NCBI RefSeq assembly: GCF_030285925.1
Contig: NZ_CP127251.1
Location: 372,001 to 436,000, forward strand
DNA length: 64,000 nt
DNA from: Devosia sp. YIM 151766
GTDB lineage: Bacteria > Pseudomonadota > Alphaproteobacteria > Rhizobiales > Devosiaceae
Reading direction: 5' to 3'
Under the pieces are notes generated by a model. It did not search any database. It was not told the origin of the DNA and saw only the letters and a program-made list of their open reading frames with translations. The translations under genes and the position numbers were made by a program. Below, one piece after another: positions 17,278-24,248 of the stretch. Numbering within the stretch: position 1 is the stretch's first letter; each line of letters starts with the position of its first letter.

Positions 17278-17742
17278 ATGGAGTTTGGTGGACGCTATCG
17301 CATAGAAGCGCCCCGCATGGCGGTATGGGCGGCGCTCAACGATCCTGACATGCTCAAGGCGGCCATTCCCGGTTGCAGCCATATCGCCTGGTCGGGACCC
17401 GGCACGCTCGATCTCGAGATCAGCGTCAATCTTGGCGTCGTCAAACCCACCTTCAAGGGCGAACTGGCGCTCTCCGATGTCCAGGCGGCCCAAAGCTATA
17501 CCCTGGCCGGGCGCGGCAAGGGCGGGCTCCTGGGCCTGGCGGAAGGCGCGGCCGACATCACTCTTGCCGACGATGGCGCGGCCACCCTGCTGGCCTTTAC
17601 CGCGCATGGCGGCGCCTCCGGGCAGATCATGAAGCTGGGCAAGGCGCTGATCGGCAATTCGGCGCAAAAGATCATCGACGGCTTTTTCGAACGCTTCGCC
17701 ACGGCCATGGGCGCCGAGATCGCCGCTTTCGGCCCGGTCTGA
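17278..17742 (+). CDS. CoxG-like SRPBCC family protein
   Basis: This 154-residue protein matches the CoxG (carbon monoxide dehydrogenase subunit G) family: IEAPRMAVWAALNDPDMLKA near the start, IPGCSHIAW, and a glycine-rich section GRGKGGLLGLAEGAADITL. CoxG proteins have a lipid-binding-like START fold; in CO-oxidisers CoxG anchors the enzyme at the membrane. No CO dehydrogenase genes are nearby and the usual hydrophobic C-terminal anchor is absent, so this is a stand-alone member with an unknown ligand. No good ribosome-binding site precedes the ATG at 17278, so the start is moderately sure. Confidence 0.75.
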   Translation: MEFGGRYRIEAPRMAVWAALNDPDMLKAAIPGCSHIAWSGPGTLDLEISVNLGVVKPTFKGELALSDVQAAQSYTLAGRGKGGLLGLAEGAADITLADDGAATLLAFTAHGGASGQIMKLGKALIGNSAQKIIDGFFERFATAMGAEIAAFGPV

Positions 17743-17806
17743 CGCCGCAGCGGCCCGGTTCATTGCCGGCTTTCGGCGTCCCGGCGGGCCGCAATGCGCC
17801 CAAACT

Positions 17807-17835
17807 TTGACCATTCGGAAAAGTTTTGTCTATTC
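17807..17835 (+). promoter_or_regulatory. possible sigma-70 promoter for the nucleoside uptake operon
   Basis: TTGACC at 17807-17812 and CTATTC at 17830-17835 are separated by 17 bases, about 105 bases before the BMP-protein start. The -10 match is imperfect. The position suits the first gene of a long same-strand run of transport and salvage genes. No purine riboswitch was recognised in the leader. Confidence 0.35.
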
Positions 17836-17941
17836 CCCCTTGCAGGCGACGTCATTGCACGGTTTTATCCCCGGTCAGCGCACATGATTGTGCCTCGGGG
17901 CCGGTTCCCGATGCTGGGCGCGAGACAGGGAGATTAAATCA

Positions 17942-18946
17942 ATGAAAATTTCGACCCTTACCAAGGCCATTGCCGGCGGCGTTGCGCTGAGCGCACTCCT
18001 CACTGGCGCCGCTCTAGCCGATCCGGCGCTGATCTACGATCTCGGCGGCAAATTCGACAAATCCTTCAACGAAGCCGCCTATAACGGCGCCGAAAAGTGG
18101 AAGGCCGATACCGGCGGCAATTATCTCGATCTCGAATTGCAGAACGACGCCCAGCGCGAACAGGCCCTGCGCCGCTTCGCCAGCCAGGGCGCCAACCCCA
18201 TCGTGGTCATGAGCTTCATGTGGGAATCGGTGCTGGGGCCGCTGGCCGCCGAATTCCCTGACACCAATTTCGTGGTGATCGATGCGACCGTGGATGCGCC
18301 CAACGTGCAGTCCATCCGCTTTGACGAGCATACCGGCTCGTTCCTGGTGGGCGCGCTGGCGGCCTTGAAGTCCGATTCGGGCACCTATGGCTTCGTCGGC
18401 GGCATGGATGTGCCGCTGATCCACCGCTTCTATTGCGGCTATGCCCAGGGCGTGCGCGCGGTCAATGCCGATGCCAAGCTGATCGAGACCTATACCGGCA
18501 CCACCCCGGCTGCCTGGAACGATCCGGTGACGGCGGGCGAACTGGCCAAGGCCGCCATCGATCAGGGTGCGGAAGTCGTCTTCGCCGCCGCTGGCGGTTC
18601 CGGCCTGGGCGTTCTCCAGACCATGGCCGATGCCGGCAAATATTCGATCGGCGTCGATTCCAACCAGAACTATCTGCATCCCGGCTCGGTGCTGACCTCG
18701 ATGGAAAAGCGCGTCGACAACGCCGTCATCGCCGCCTTCAACAATGCCGGTGACGACGCCACCTTCCAGCCCGGTCCGGTCGATCTGGGCCTCGATGGCG
18801 ATTTCGTCGGCTATTCGGTCGACGAATTCAACCAGGACGAGCTCAGCGAGGACATGATCGCCCAGGTCGAAGATTTCAAAGCCAAGATTCTGTCGGGCGA
18901 GATTTCCGTCCACGACTATGAATCCGACATGAACTGCCCGCTGTAA
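17942..18946 (+). CDS. BMP family nucleoside-binding ABC transporter substrate-binding protein
   Basis: This 334-residue periplasmic protein has a signal peptide of about 23 residues (cleavage near GAALA-DPAL) and the BMP/PnrA opening LIYDLGGKFDKSFNEAAYNG, the ligand-contact hallmark of this family. Further family patches are VMSFMWESV and FAAAGGSGLGVLQTM. There is no lipobox cysteine, so it is soluble in the periplasm, as usual in Gram-negative members. It heads a run encoding a double ATPase and two permeases and then nucleoside salvage enzymes, so nucleosides are the likely ligands. A GGGAG sequence precedes the ATG at 17942; an upstream in-frame ATG would spoil the signal peptide. Confidence 0.9.
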   Translation: MKISTLTKAIAGGVALSALLTGAALADPALIYDLGGKFDKSFNEAAYNGAEKWKADTGGNYLDLELQNDAQREQALRRFASQGANPIVVMSFMWESVLGPLAAEFPDTNFVVIDATVDAPNVQSIRFDEHTGSFLVGALAALKSDSGTYGFVGGMDVPLIHRFYCGYAQGVRAVNADAKLIETYTGTTPAAWNDPVTAGELAKAAIDQGAEVVFAAAGGSGLGVLQTMADAGKYSIGVDSNQNYLHPGSVLTSMEKRVDNAVIAAFNNAGDDATFQPGPVDLGLDGDFVGYSVDEFNQDELSEDMIAQVEDFKAKILSGEISVHDYESDMNCPL

Positions 18947-18956
18947 GCGGCCGGAC

Positions 18957-20552
18957 ATGAACGGCGATAAGGCAGATATCGCGCAGCGGCCGGAGACGGC
19001 CGCTGCTTTTGCACCGGCGCAGGGCTGGGCCATCGAGCTTGAAAAGATCAACAAGCGCTTCGGTTCGGTCCACGCCAACAAGGACATCGACCTCAAGGTC
19101 GCGCGCGGCACCATCCACGGCATCGTGGGCGAGAACGGCGCCGGCAAATCCACCCTGATGTCCATTCTCTACGGCTTTTACACCGCCGATAGCGGCACGA
19201 TCCGCGTCAATGGCGCCGAACAGGCCATTACCGACAGCGGCCATGCGCTGGCGCTGGGCATCGGCATGGTGCATCAGCATTTCATGCTGGTCGACAATTT
19301 CACCGTGCTGGAAAATGTCATTCTGGGCGTCGAGGATTCGGCGCTGTTGCGGCGCAGTCTCGACCGGGCCCGCCTCGAACTCGATCGGCTGGAGCGCGAA
19401 TACGACCTGGAGGTCGATCCCGACGCCCTCATCGAGGACATCTCCGTGGGCCAGCAGCAGCGCGTCGAAATCCTCAAGGCGCTCTATCGCGGCGCCGATA
19501 CCCTCATTCTCGACGAGCCGACCGGGGTGCTGACGCCCAAGGAGGCCGATGATCTGTTCCGCGTGCTCGAAACCCTGCGCGATCAGGGCAAGACCGTCAT
19601 CCTCATCACCCACAAGCTGCGCGAGATCATGGCCATTACCGATGCCGTCTCGGTGATGCGCCAGGGCGAGATGGTCGCCACCCTCAAGACCGCCGAGACC
19701 AATCCCCAGGAACTGGCCGAGCTGATGGTGGGCCGCCGGGTGCTGCTGCGGGTTGAAAAAGGTCCGGCCAATCCGGGCCAGACCATGCTTGAAGTACAAA
19801 ATCTCGTCGTTGCTGACGATATGGGCGTGGTGCGCGTCAAGGATGTGAGCTTTGCCGTGCGCGCCGGCGAGATTGTCGGCATTGCCGGAGTGTCGGGCAA
19901 TGGCCAGTCTGAGCTGCTTGAAGCGGTGACCGGCATGCGCGACCAGAAAGCGGGCGCCGTCCTGCTCAATGGTAAGCCCCTCTCGCTGCAAGGCGATGAC
20001 GGGGCGGCCCGCGCTCGTGCCGCCGGGCTGGCACATGTTCCCGAGGATCGCCAGCGCATGGGACTGGTCACCGGCTTCACCGAATGGGAAAACGCCATTC
20101 TGGGCTATTCGGGCGCGCCCGAATATGGCGGCGGCCTGATGCTCGACATCGCCGCCGCCAAGCGCAAGGCCGCCGAGCAGATGGCCAAATTCGACGTACG
20201 CCCCGCCGACATCACGCTCAAGACCTCGCTGTTTTCCGGCGGCAACCAGCAAAAGATCGTCCTGGCCCGCGAGATGAACCGCAATCCCGAAGTGCTCGTT
20301 GTCGGCCAGCCCACGCGCGGCGTCGATATCGGCGCCATCGAATTCATTCACAACCAGATCATCAGCATGCGCGATGCCGGCAAGGCCATTCTCCTCGTCT
20401 CGGTCGAACTCGACGAAATCCGCTCCCTGTCGGACCGTATTCTGGTGATGTTCGACGGCGCCCTGGTCGGCGAGGCCGATCCCGCCACCGCCACCGAAGG
20501 CGAACTTGGTCTGATGATGGCCGGCATTGCCGCGACGGAGGCCCGGACATGA
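18957..20552 (+). CDS. nucleoside ABC transporter ATP-binding protein (double domain)
   Basis: This 531-residue protein has two ABC domains. The first has Walker A GENGAGKST, a signature written SVGQQQ rather than LSGGQ, and Walker B LILDEPTGVL. The second has a degenerate P-loop (GVSGNGQSE, no lysine-threonine pair), an intact SGGNQQK signature and VVGQPTRGVD in place of Walker B. Such asymmetry is standard in the YufO/RbsA-type ATPases, where one site hydrolyses ATP. It would energise the two permeases encoded next. It begins 10 bases after the binding-protein gene and overlaps the permease gene by four bases. Confidence 0.9.
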   Translation: MNGDKADIAQRPETAAAFAPAQGWAIELEKINKRFGSVHANKDIDLKVARGTIHGIVGENGAGKSTLMSILYGFYTADSGTIRVNGAEQAITDSGHALALGIGMVHQHFMLVDNFTVLENVILGVEDSALLRRSLDRARLELDRLEREYDLEVDPDALIEDISVGQQQRVEILKALYRGADTLILDEPTGVLTPKEADDLFRVLETLRDQGKTVILITHKLREIMAITDAVSVMRQGEMVATLKTAETNPQELAELMVGRRVLLRVEKGPANPGQTMLEVQNLVVADDMGVVRVKDVSFAVRAGEIVGIAGVSGNGQSELLEAVTGMRDQKAGAVLLNGKPLSLQGDDGAARARAAGLAHVPEDRQRMGLVTGFTEWENAILGYSGAPEYGGGLMLDIAAAKRKAAEQMAKFDVRPADITLKTSLFSGGNQQKIVLAREMNRNPEVLVVGQPTRGVDIGAIEFIHNQIISMRDAGKAILLVSVELDEIRSLSDRILVMFDGALVGEADPATATEGELGLMMAGIAATEART

Positions 20553-21679
20553 GCGCGCTCAGACCCCTGCCACGCTGGGCCGATATCGCGCTCCTGCCCC
20601 TGCTCAACCTGGCGCTGGCCTTCCTCGTTTCCGGCCTGGTGGTGCTGGGCATTGGCCACAACCCGTTCATGGCTATTGGGGCGATAATCACCGGCGCTTT
20701 CGGCAGCGGCTACAATATCGGCTACACGCTTTATTACGCCACCAATTTCGTCTTTGCCGGCCTGGCCGTGGCCGTGGCCGCCCATGGCGGGCTGTTCAAT
20801 ATCGGGGGCAATGGCCAAGCCTATGTGGCCGGGCTCGGCGTCATCGTGGTGGCGCTGGCGCTCCAGGATACCCATTGGCTGCTCGTCGCCCCGGCGGCCG
20901 TGCTGGCGGCGGCCTTGTTCGGCGGCTTCTGGGGTTTCATTCCCGGCTGGCTCCAGGCCAAGCGCGGCAGCCATGTGGTCATCACCACCATCATGTTCAA
21001 CTTCATCGCCTCGGCGCTGATGATCTACATGCTCAACCGGGTGCTCAAGCCCGCCGGCGTTTCCGGACCGGAATCGGCCATGATCGCCGAAACCGGACGC
21101 ATGCCCAAACTGGGGCAGTTCTTCGCGCCGTTCAATTACACCCCGGTCAATCTCACCATCATCCTGGCGATCCTGGCGCTGGTCGGGGTCTATGTCCTGG
21201 TCTGGCATACCCGCTTCGGCTACGCGCTGCGCGTCATGGGCCAGAATCCCACCGCGGCCCGCTATGCCGGCATTTCCAACTCCCGGATGATCATGCTGGC
21301 CATGACCCTGTCCGGGGCGCTGGCCGGCATGGTGGCGGTCAACGAAGTGCTGGGCGTGCAGAACCGGCTGGTGCTCGATTTCATGGGCGATGTCGGCTTT
21401 GTCGGCATTGCCGTGGCGCTGATGGGGCGCAACCATCCGGTGGGCATTGCCTTCGCGGCGCTGTTATTCGGGGCGCTCTATCAGGGCGGCAATGAGCTGC
21501 AATATGTCATTTCGGGGCTCGATCGCACCGTGGTAGTCATCATTCAGGCGCTGGTCATCCTGTTCACCGGCGCCATGGAAGGGCTGTTCCGCCCGGGCTT
21601 GCAACGCACGCTGATGCTGTTCTCGCCCGAGCAGAAAGCCGAGGCCGTGGCTCGCGCCACGGTCGGGCCGGAGGGCTGA
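20549..21679 (+). CDS. nucleoside ABC transporter permease 1 (YufP type)
   Basis: This 376-residue permease has about ten hydrophobic segments. The family motifs LFNIGGNGQAYVAGLG (near residue 83) and GYALRVMGQNPTAARYAGIS (near residue 228) match the BMP-associated permeases, whose cytoplasmic loop contacts the ATPase. The ATG at 20549 overlaps the ATPase stop as ATGA; the frame is open much further upstream but that part is out of frame with any gene. It should pair with the second permease to form a heterodimeric nucleoside channel. Confidence 0.9.
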   Translation: MSALRPLPRWADIALLPLLNLALAFLVSGLVVLGIGHNPFMAIGAIITGAFGSGYNIGYTLYYATNFVFAGLAVAVAAHGGLFNIGGNGQAYVAGLGVIVVALALQDTHWLLVAPAAVLAAALFGGFWGFIPGWLQAKRGSHVVITTIMFNFIASALMIYMLNRVLKPAGVSGPESAMIAETGRMPKLGQFFAPFNYTPVNLTIILAILALVGVYVLVWHTRFGYALRVMGQNPTAARYAGISNSRMIMLAMTLSGALAGMVAVNEVLGVQNRLVLDFMGDVGFVGIAVALMGRNHPVGIAFAALLFGALYQGGNELQYVISGLDRTVVVIIQALVILFTGAMEGLFRPGLQRTLMLFSPEQKAEAVARATVGPEG

Positions 21680-21681
21680 GC

Positions 21682-22647
21682 ATGGATTTTAACACCATTC
21701 TCTCCGTGCTCGACGCCACGCTGCGCCTGTCCACCCCGCTTCTGTTGGCCTGTCTTGCCGGACTTTATTCCGAGCGGTCCGGCGTCTTCGATATCGGGCT
21801 CGAAGGCAAGATGCTGGCTGCCGCCTTCGCCGCCGGCGTCGTGGCCGCCCTCACCGGCTCGGCCTGGCTGGGCCTCCTGGCGGCGCTGGCCGTTTCGGTC
21901 ATGACCACCATGCTCCAAGGGGCCGCCGCCATCACTCTCAAGGGCAATCAGCTCATTGCCGGCGTCGCCATCAACATGCTGGCGGCGGGGCTCACCACTT
22001 TCCTCGGCCAGCAATGGTTCCGCCAGGGCGGGCGCACGCCCCAACTATCGGGCGATGGCCGGTTCGGCCCCATCGACCTGCCCTTTGCCCAGCAATTATC
22101 GGGCGTACCCATTATCGGCCCCATCTATTCCGAGCTGATTTCGGGTCATTACATCCTGGTCTATATCGCTTTCCTCGCCGTGCCGGTCACCGCCTATGTG
22201 CTTTATCGCACCCGCTTCGGGCTGCGCCTGCGCGCGGTGGGCGAAAATCCCAAAGCAGTCGATACCGCCGGCATTTCCGTGGTGAAGATGCGTTATCAGG
22301 CCATTTTCATCACCGGCCTGCTCTGTGGACTGGCCGGCGCCTATTTCTCCATCGCCCAGGGCTCGGGCTTCGGCAACAACATGACCGCCGGCAAGGGCTT
22401 CATCGCCCTGGCGGCGCTGATCTTCGCCAAGTGGAAACCGCTGCCCGCCATGTTCACTTGCCTGTTGTTCGGTTTTCTCGATGCGCTGCAAATTCGCTTG
22501 CAGGGGGCGCGGCTATTCGATGTCGAAATTCCGGTACAGGCCATTCAGGCACTGCCCTATGTGCTGACCGTCGTGCTGCTCGCCGGCTTTATCGGCAAGG
22601 CCGTCGGCCCCAAGGCGGGCGGCGTGCCCTATACCAAGGAGCGGTAG
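21682..22647 (+). CDS. nucleoside ABC transporter permease 2 (YufQ type)
   Basis: This 321-residue permease has eight or nine hydrophobic segments and the family patches GLYSERSGVFDIGLEGKMLA near residue 27 and RFGLRLRAVGENPKAVDTAG near residue 178. It begins two bases after the first permease stop and completes the four-gene BMP transporter. About 130 bases with a palindromic repeat separate it from the cytidine deaminase gene, so transport and salvage genes may or may not share a transcript. Confidence 0.9.
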   Translation: MDFNTILSVLDATLRLSTPLLLACLAGLYSERSGVFDIGLEGKMLAAAFAAGVVAALTGSAWLGLLAALAVSVMTTMLQGAAAITLKGNQLIAGVAINMLAAGLTTFLGQQWFRQGGRTPQLSGDGRFGPIDLPFAQQLSGVPIIGPIYSELISGHYILVYIAFLAVPVTAYVLYRTRFGLRLRAVGENPKAVDTAGISVVKMRYQAIFITGLLCGLAGAYFSIAQGSGFGNNMTAGKGFIALAALIFAKWKPLPAMFTCLLFGFLDALQIRLQGARLFDVEIPVQAIQALPYVLTVVLLAGFIGKAVGPKAGGVPYTKER

Positions 22648-22674
22648 GGCGCTAATTATTCTGCGACCTCGTGG

Positions 22675-22762
22675 TGAGCTTGTCGAACCAGGAGGCCGGT
22701 ATATCGATCTAGCCACGCTCGTGGTGCGCCTTCGACAAGCTCAGCAGGCTCACCATGAGGTC
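22675..22762. repeat. long imperfect inverted repeat (GACCTC...GAGGTC), copy 1
   Basis: GACCTCGTGGTGAGCTTGTC at the left pairs with the complement of CTTCGACAAGCTC and GGCTCACCATGAGGTC at the right, giving a long imperfect hairpin. A related element with the same GGCTCACCATGAGGTC core occupies 53184-53274. An in-frame ATG at 22755 lies inside this repeat and is not used as the deaminase start. Confidence 0.65.
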
Positions 22763-22778
22763 TACCGATAGGATTATG

Positions 22779-23189
22779 ATGGCGCAGACACCGACCGACC
22801 AGGCCCTGTATCAAGCCGCCGAAGCCGTCCGCCAACGCGCTTACGCGCCCTATTCGAAGTTTCAGGTCGGCGCCGCCATCCTCGCCGATGATGGCAAGAT
22901 CTATGCCGGCTGCAATGTCGAGAATGCCGCCTATCCGGTGGGCAATTGCGCCGAGCCCAGCGCCATCGCCGCCATGCTGGCCGGCGGCGGCAGGCGCATC
23001 AGGCGCATCTATGTCACCGGGCCCGGCTCTTTGCCGGTGACCCCATGCGGCGGCTGCCGCCAGCGCATCCGCGAATTCGCCGATCTCGATGTGGAAGTGA
23101 TCTCCCATGGCGTCGACGGCGAGCCGCTGGTGCAGACCCTCGGCCAATTGCTGCCACACAGCTTCGGCCCGGAATATCTGCCGTCGTAA
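22779..23189 (+). CDS. cdd: cytidine deaminase
   Basis: This 136-residue enzyme converts cytidine and deoxycytidine to uridine and deoxyuridine in the cytoplasm. The zinc site is seen as NCAEPSAIAAM (cysteine plus catalytic glutamate) and PCGGCRQRIREF (two further cysteines), and the N-terminal YAPYSKFQVGAA is typical. The ATG at 22779 is preferred: the AGGA at 22770-22773 is five bases away, and upstream ATGs lie in the repeat or too close. It feeds uridine-type nucleosides to the phosphorylase encoded downstream. Confidence 0.92.
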   Translation: MAQTPTDQALYQAAEAVRQRAYAPYSKFQVGAAILADDGKIYAGCNVENAAYPVGNCAEPSAIAAMLAGGGRRIRRIYVTGPGSLPVTPCGGCRQRIREFADLDVEVISHGVDGEPLVQTLGQLLPHSFGPEYLPS

Positions 23190-23250
23190 TTCGGGCGTCA
23201 TGGCCCGGCAGAAAGGGACGGGAAATAACCATCGTCCCGGAGGAGGATCG

Positions 23251-24240
23251 ATGAGTCTCAAGATCGTCGACAACAAGGCCCAGCAAGCCACGCATAAACG
23301 CAATCCGGGTTTTCCGCTCGATCTCGATTGGGTCGGGCGGGTGCGCATGAACCGCTCCGCGCTCGAACGCCGCGCCGGCTCCATTGGCGCCCGCCGCACG
23401 GTGAAGAAGGATTACCAGCTCGCCTGGCTGCTCAAGGCGATCACTCTGATCGATTTGACGACGCTCAATTCCGACGATACGCCCGGCCGCGTCGAGCGCC
23501 TTTGCGCCAAGGCCCGCAACCCGCTGCGCGCCGACATCAAGCAGAAACTCGGCGTCGAGAACCTGCGCATCCTGCCCGGCGCCGTCTGCGTCTATCACAC
23601 CTTCGTCAAGACCGCCGTTGCGGCGCTGGAGGGCACGGGCATTCCCGTCGCCGCCGTCTCCACCGCCTTTCCCCACGGCCTGGCCCCGGTTGAAACCAAG
23701 ATTGCCGAGATCGAAGCCTCGGTGAAGGACGGGGCCGAGGAAATCGACATCGTCATCGAACGCGGCATGGTGCTGCGCGGCGATTGGCAGGCGCTCTACG
23801 ATCAGGTCAAAGCGTTCCGCAAGGCCTGCGGCGATGCCCATATCAAGACCATTCTCGGCACCGGCGAACTCGCCACCCAAACCAATATCGCCAAGGCTTC
23901 GCTGGTCTGCATGCTGGCCGGCGCCGATTTCATCAAGACCTCGACCGGCAAGGAAAAGGTCAATGCCAATCTCGTCACCTCGCTGACCATGCTCCGCATG
24001 ATCCGCTGGTTCGCCGAGGAGACCGGCATCGAAATCGGCTATAAGCCCGCCGGCGGCATCGCCACCGCCGGGGATGCGCTCAAATACATGGCCCTGGTGA
24101 AAGAGGAGTTGGACAATGCGTGGCTGCAACCGCATTTGTTCCGCTTCGGCGCTAGCAGTCTGTTAACCGATATCGAGCGCCAGTTAGAACATGGCCTCAC
24201 CGGCCATTACGCCGCCGACTACCGCCAGCCGATGGTGTGA
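23251..24240 (+). CDS. deoC: deoxyribose-phosphate aldolase
   Basis: This 329-residue enzyme splits 2-deoxyribose-5-phosphate into glyceraldehyde-3-phosphate and acetaldehyde. The Schiff-base lysine is K229 in FIKTSTGK and the second essential lysine is K265 in GYKPAGG; DIVIE near residue 166 is also conserved. The length and the FRFGASSLL ending place it in the longer, eukaryote-like DeoC group. A strong GGAGGAGG precedes the ATG at 23251. The next gene encodes an aldehyde dehydrogenase, which would use the acetaldehyde produced. Confidence 0.93.
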   Translation: MSLKIVDNKAQQATHKRNPGFPLDLDWVGRVRMNRSALERRAGSIGARRTVKKDYQLAWLLKAITLIDLTTLNSDDTPGRVERLCAKARNPLRADIKQKLGVENLRILPGAVCVYHTFVKTAVAALEGTGIPVAAVSTAFPHGLAPVETKIAEIEASVKDGAEEIDIVIERGMVLRGDWQALYDQVKAFRKACGDAHIKTILGTGELATQTNIAKASLVCMLAGADFIKTSTGKEKVNANLVTSLTMLRMIRWFAEETGIEIGYKPAGGIATAGDALKYMALVKEELDNAWLQPHLFRFGASSLLTDIERQLEHGLTGHYAADYRQPMV

Positions 24241-24248
24241 GGACCTCC

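Noticed and set aside
17278..17742. CO dehydrogenase operon
   Set aside because: Only a CoxG-like gene is present; no coxS, coxM, coxL or maturation genes flank it.
17743..17941. Possible purine riboswitch in the leader of the nucleoside transporter operon
   Set aside because: I looked for the conserved three-way-junction bases and pairing and found none.
20084..20548. Upstream extension of the first nucleoside permease frame
   Set aside because: It overlaps the ATPase coding sequence and is Arg/His-rich; homology begins at the ATGA overlap.
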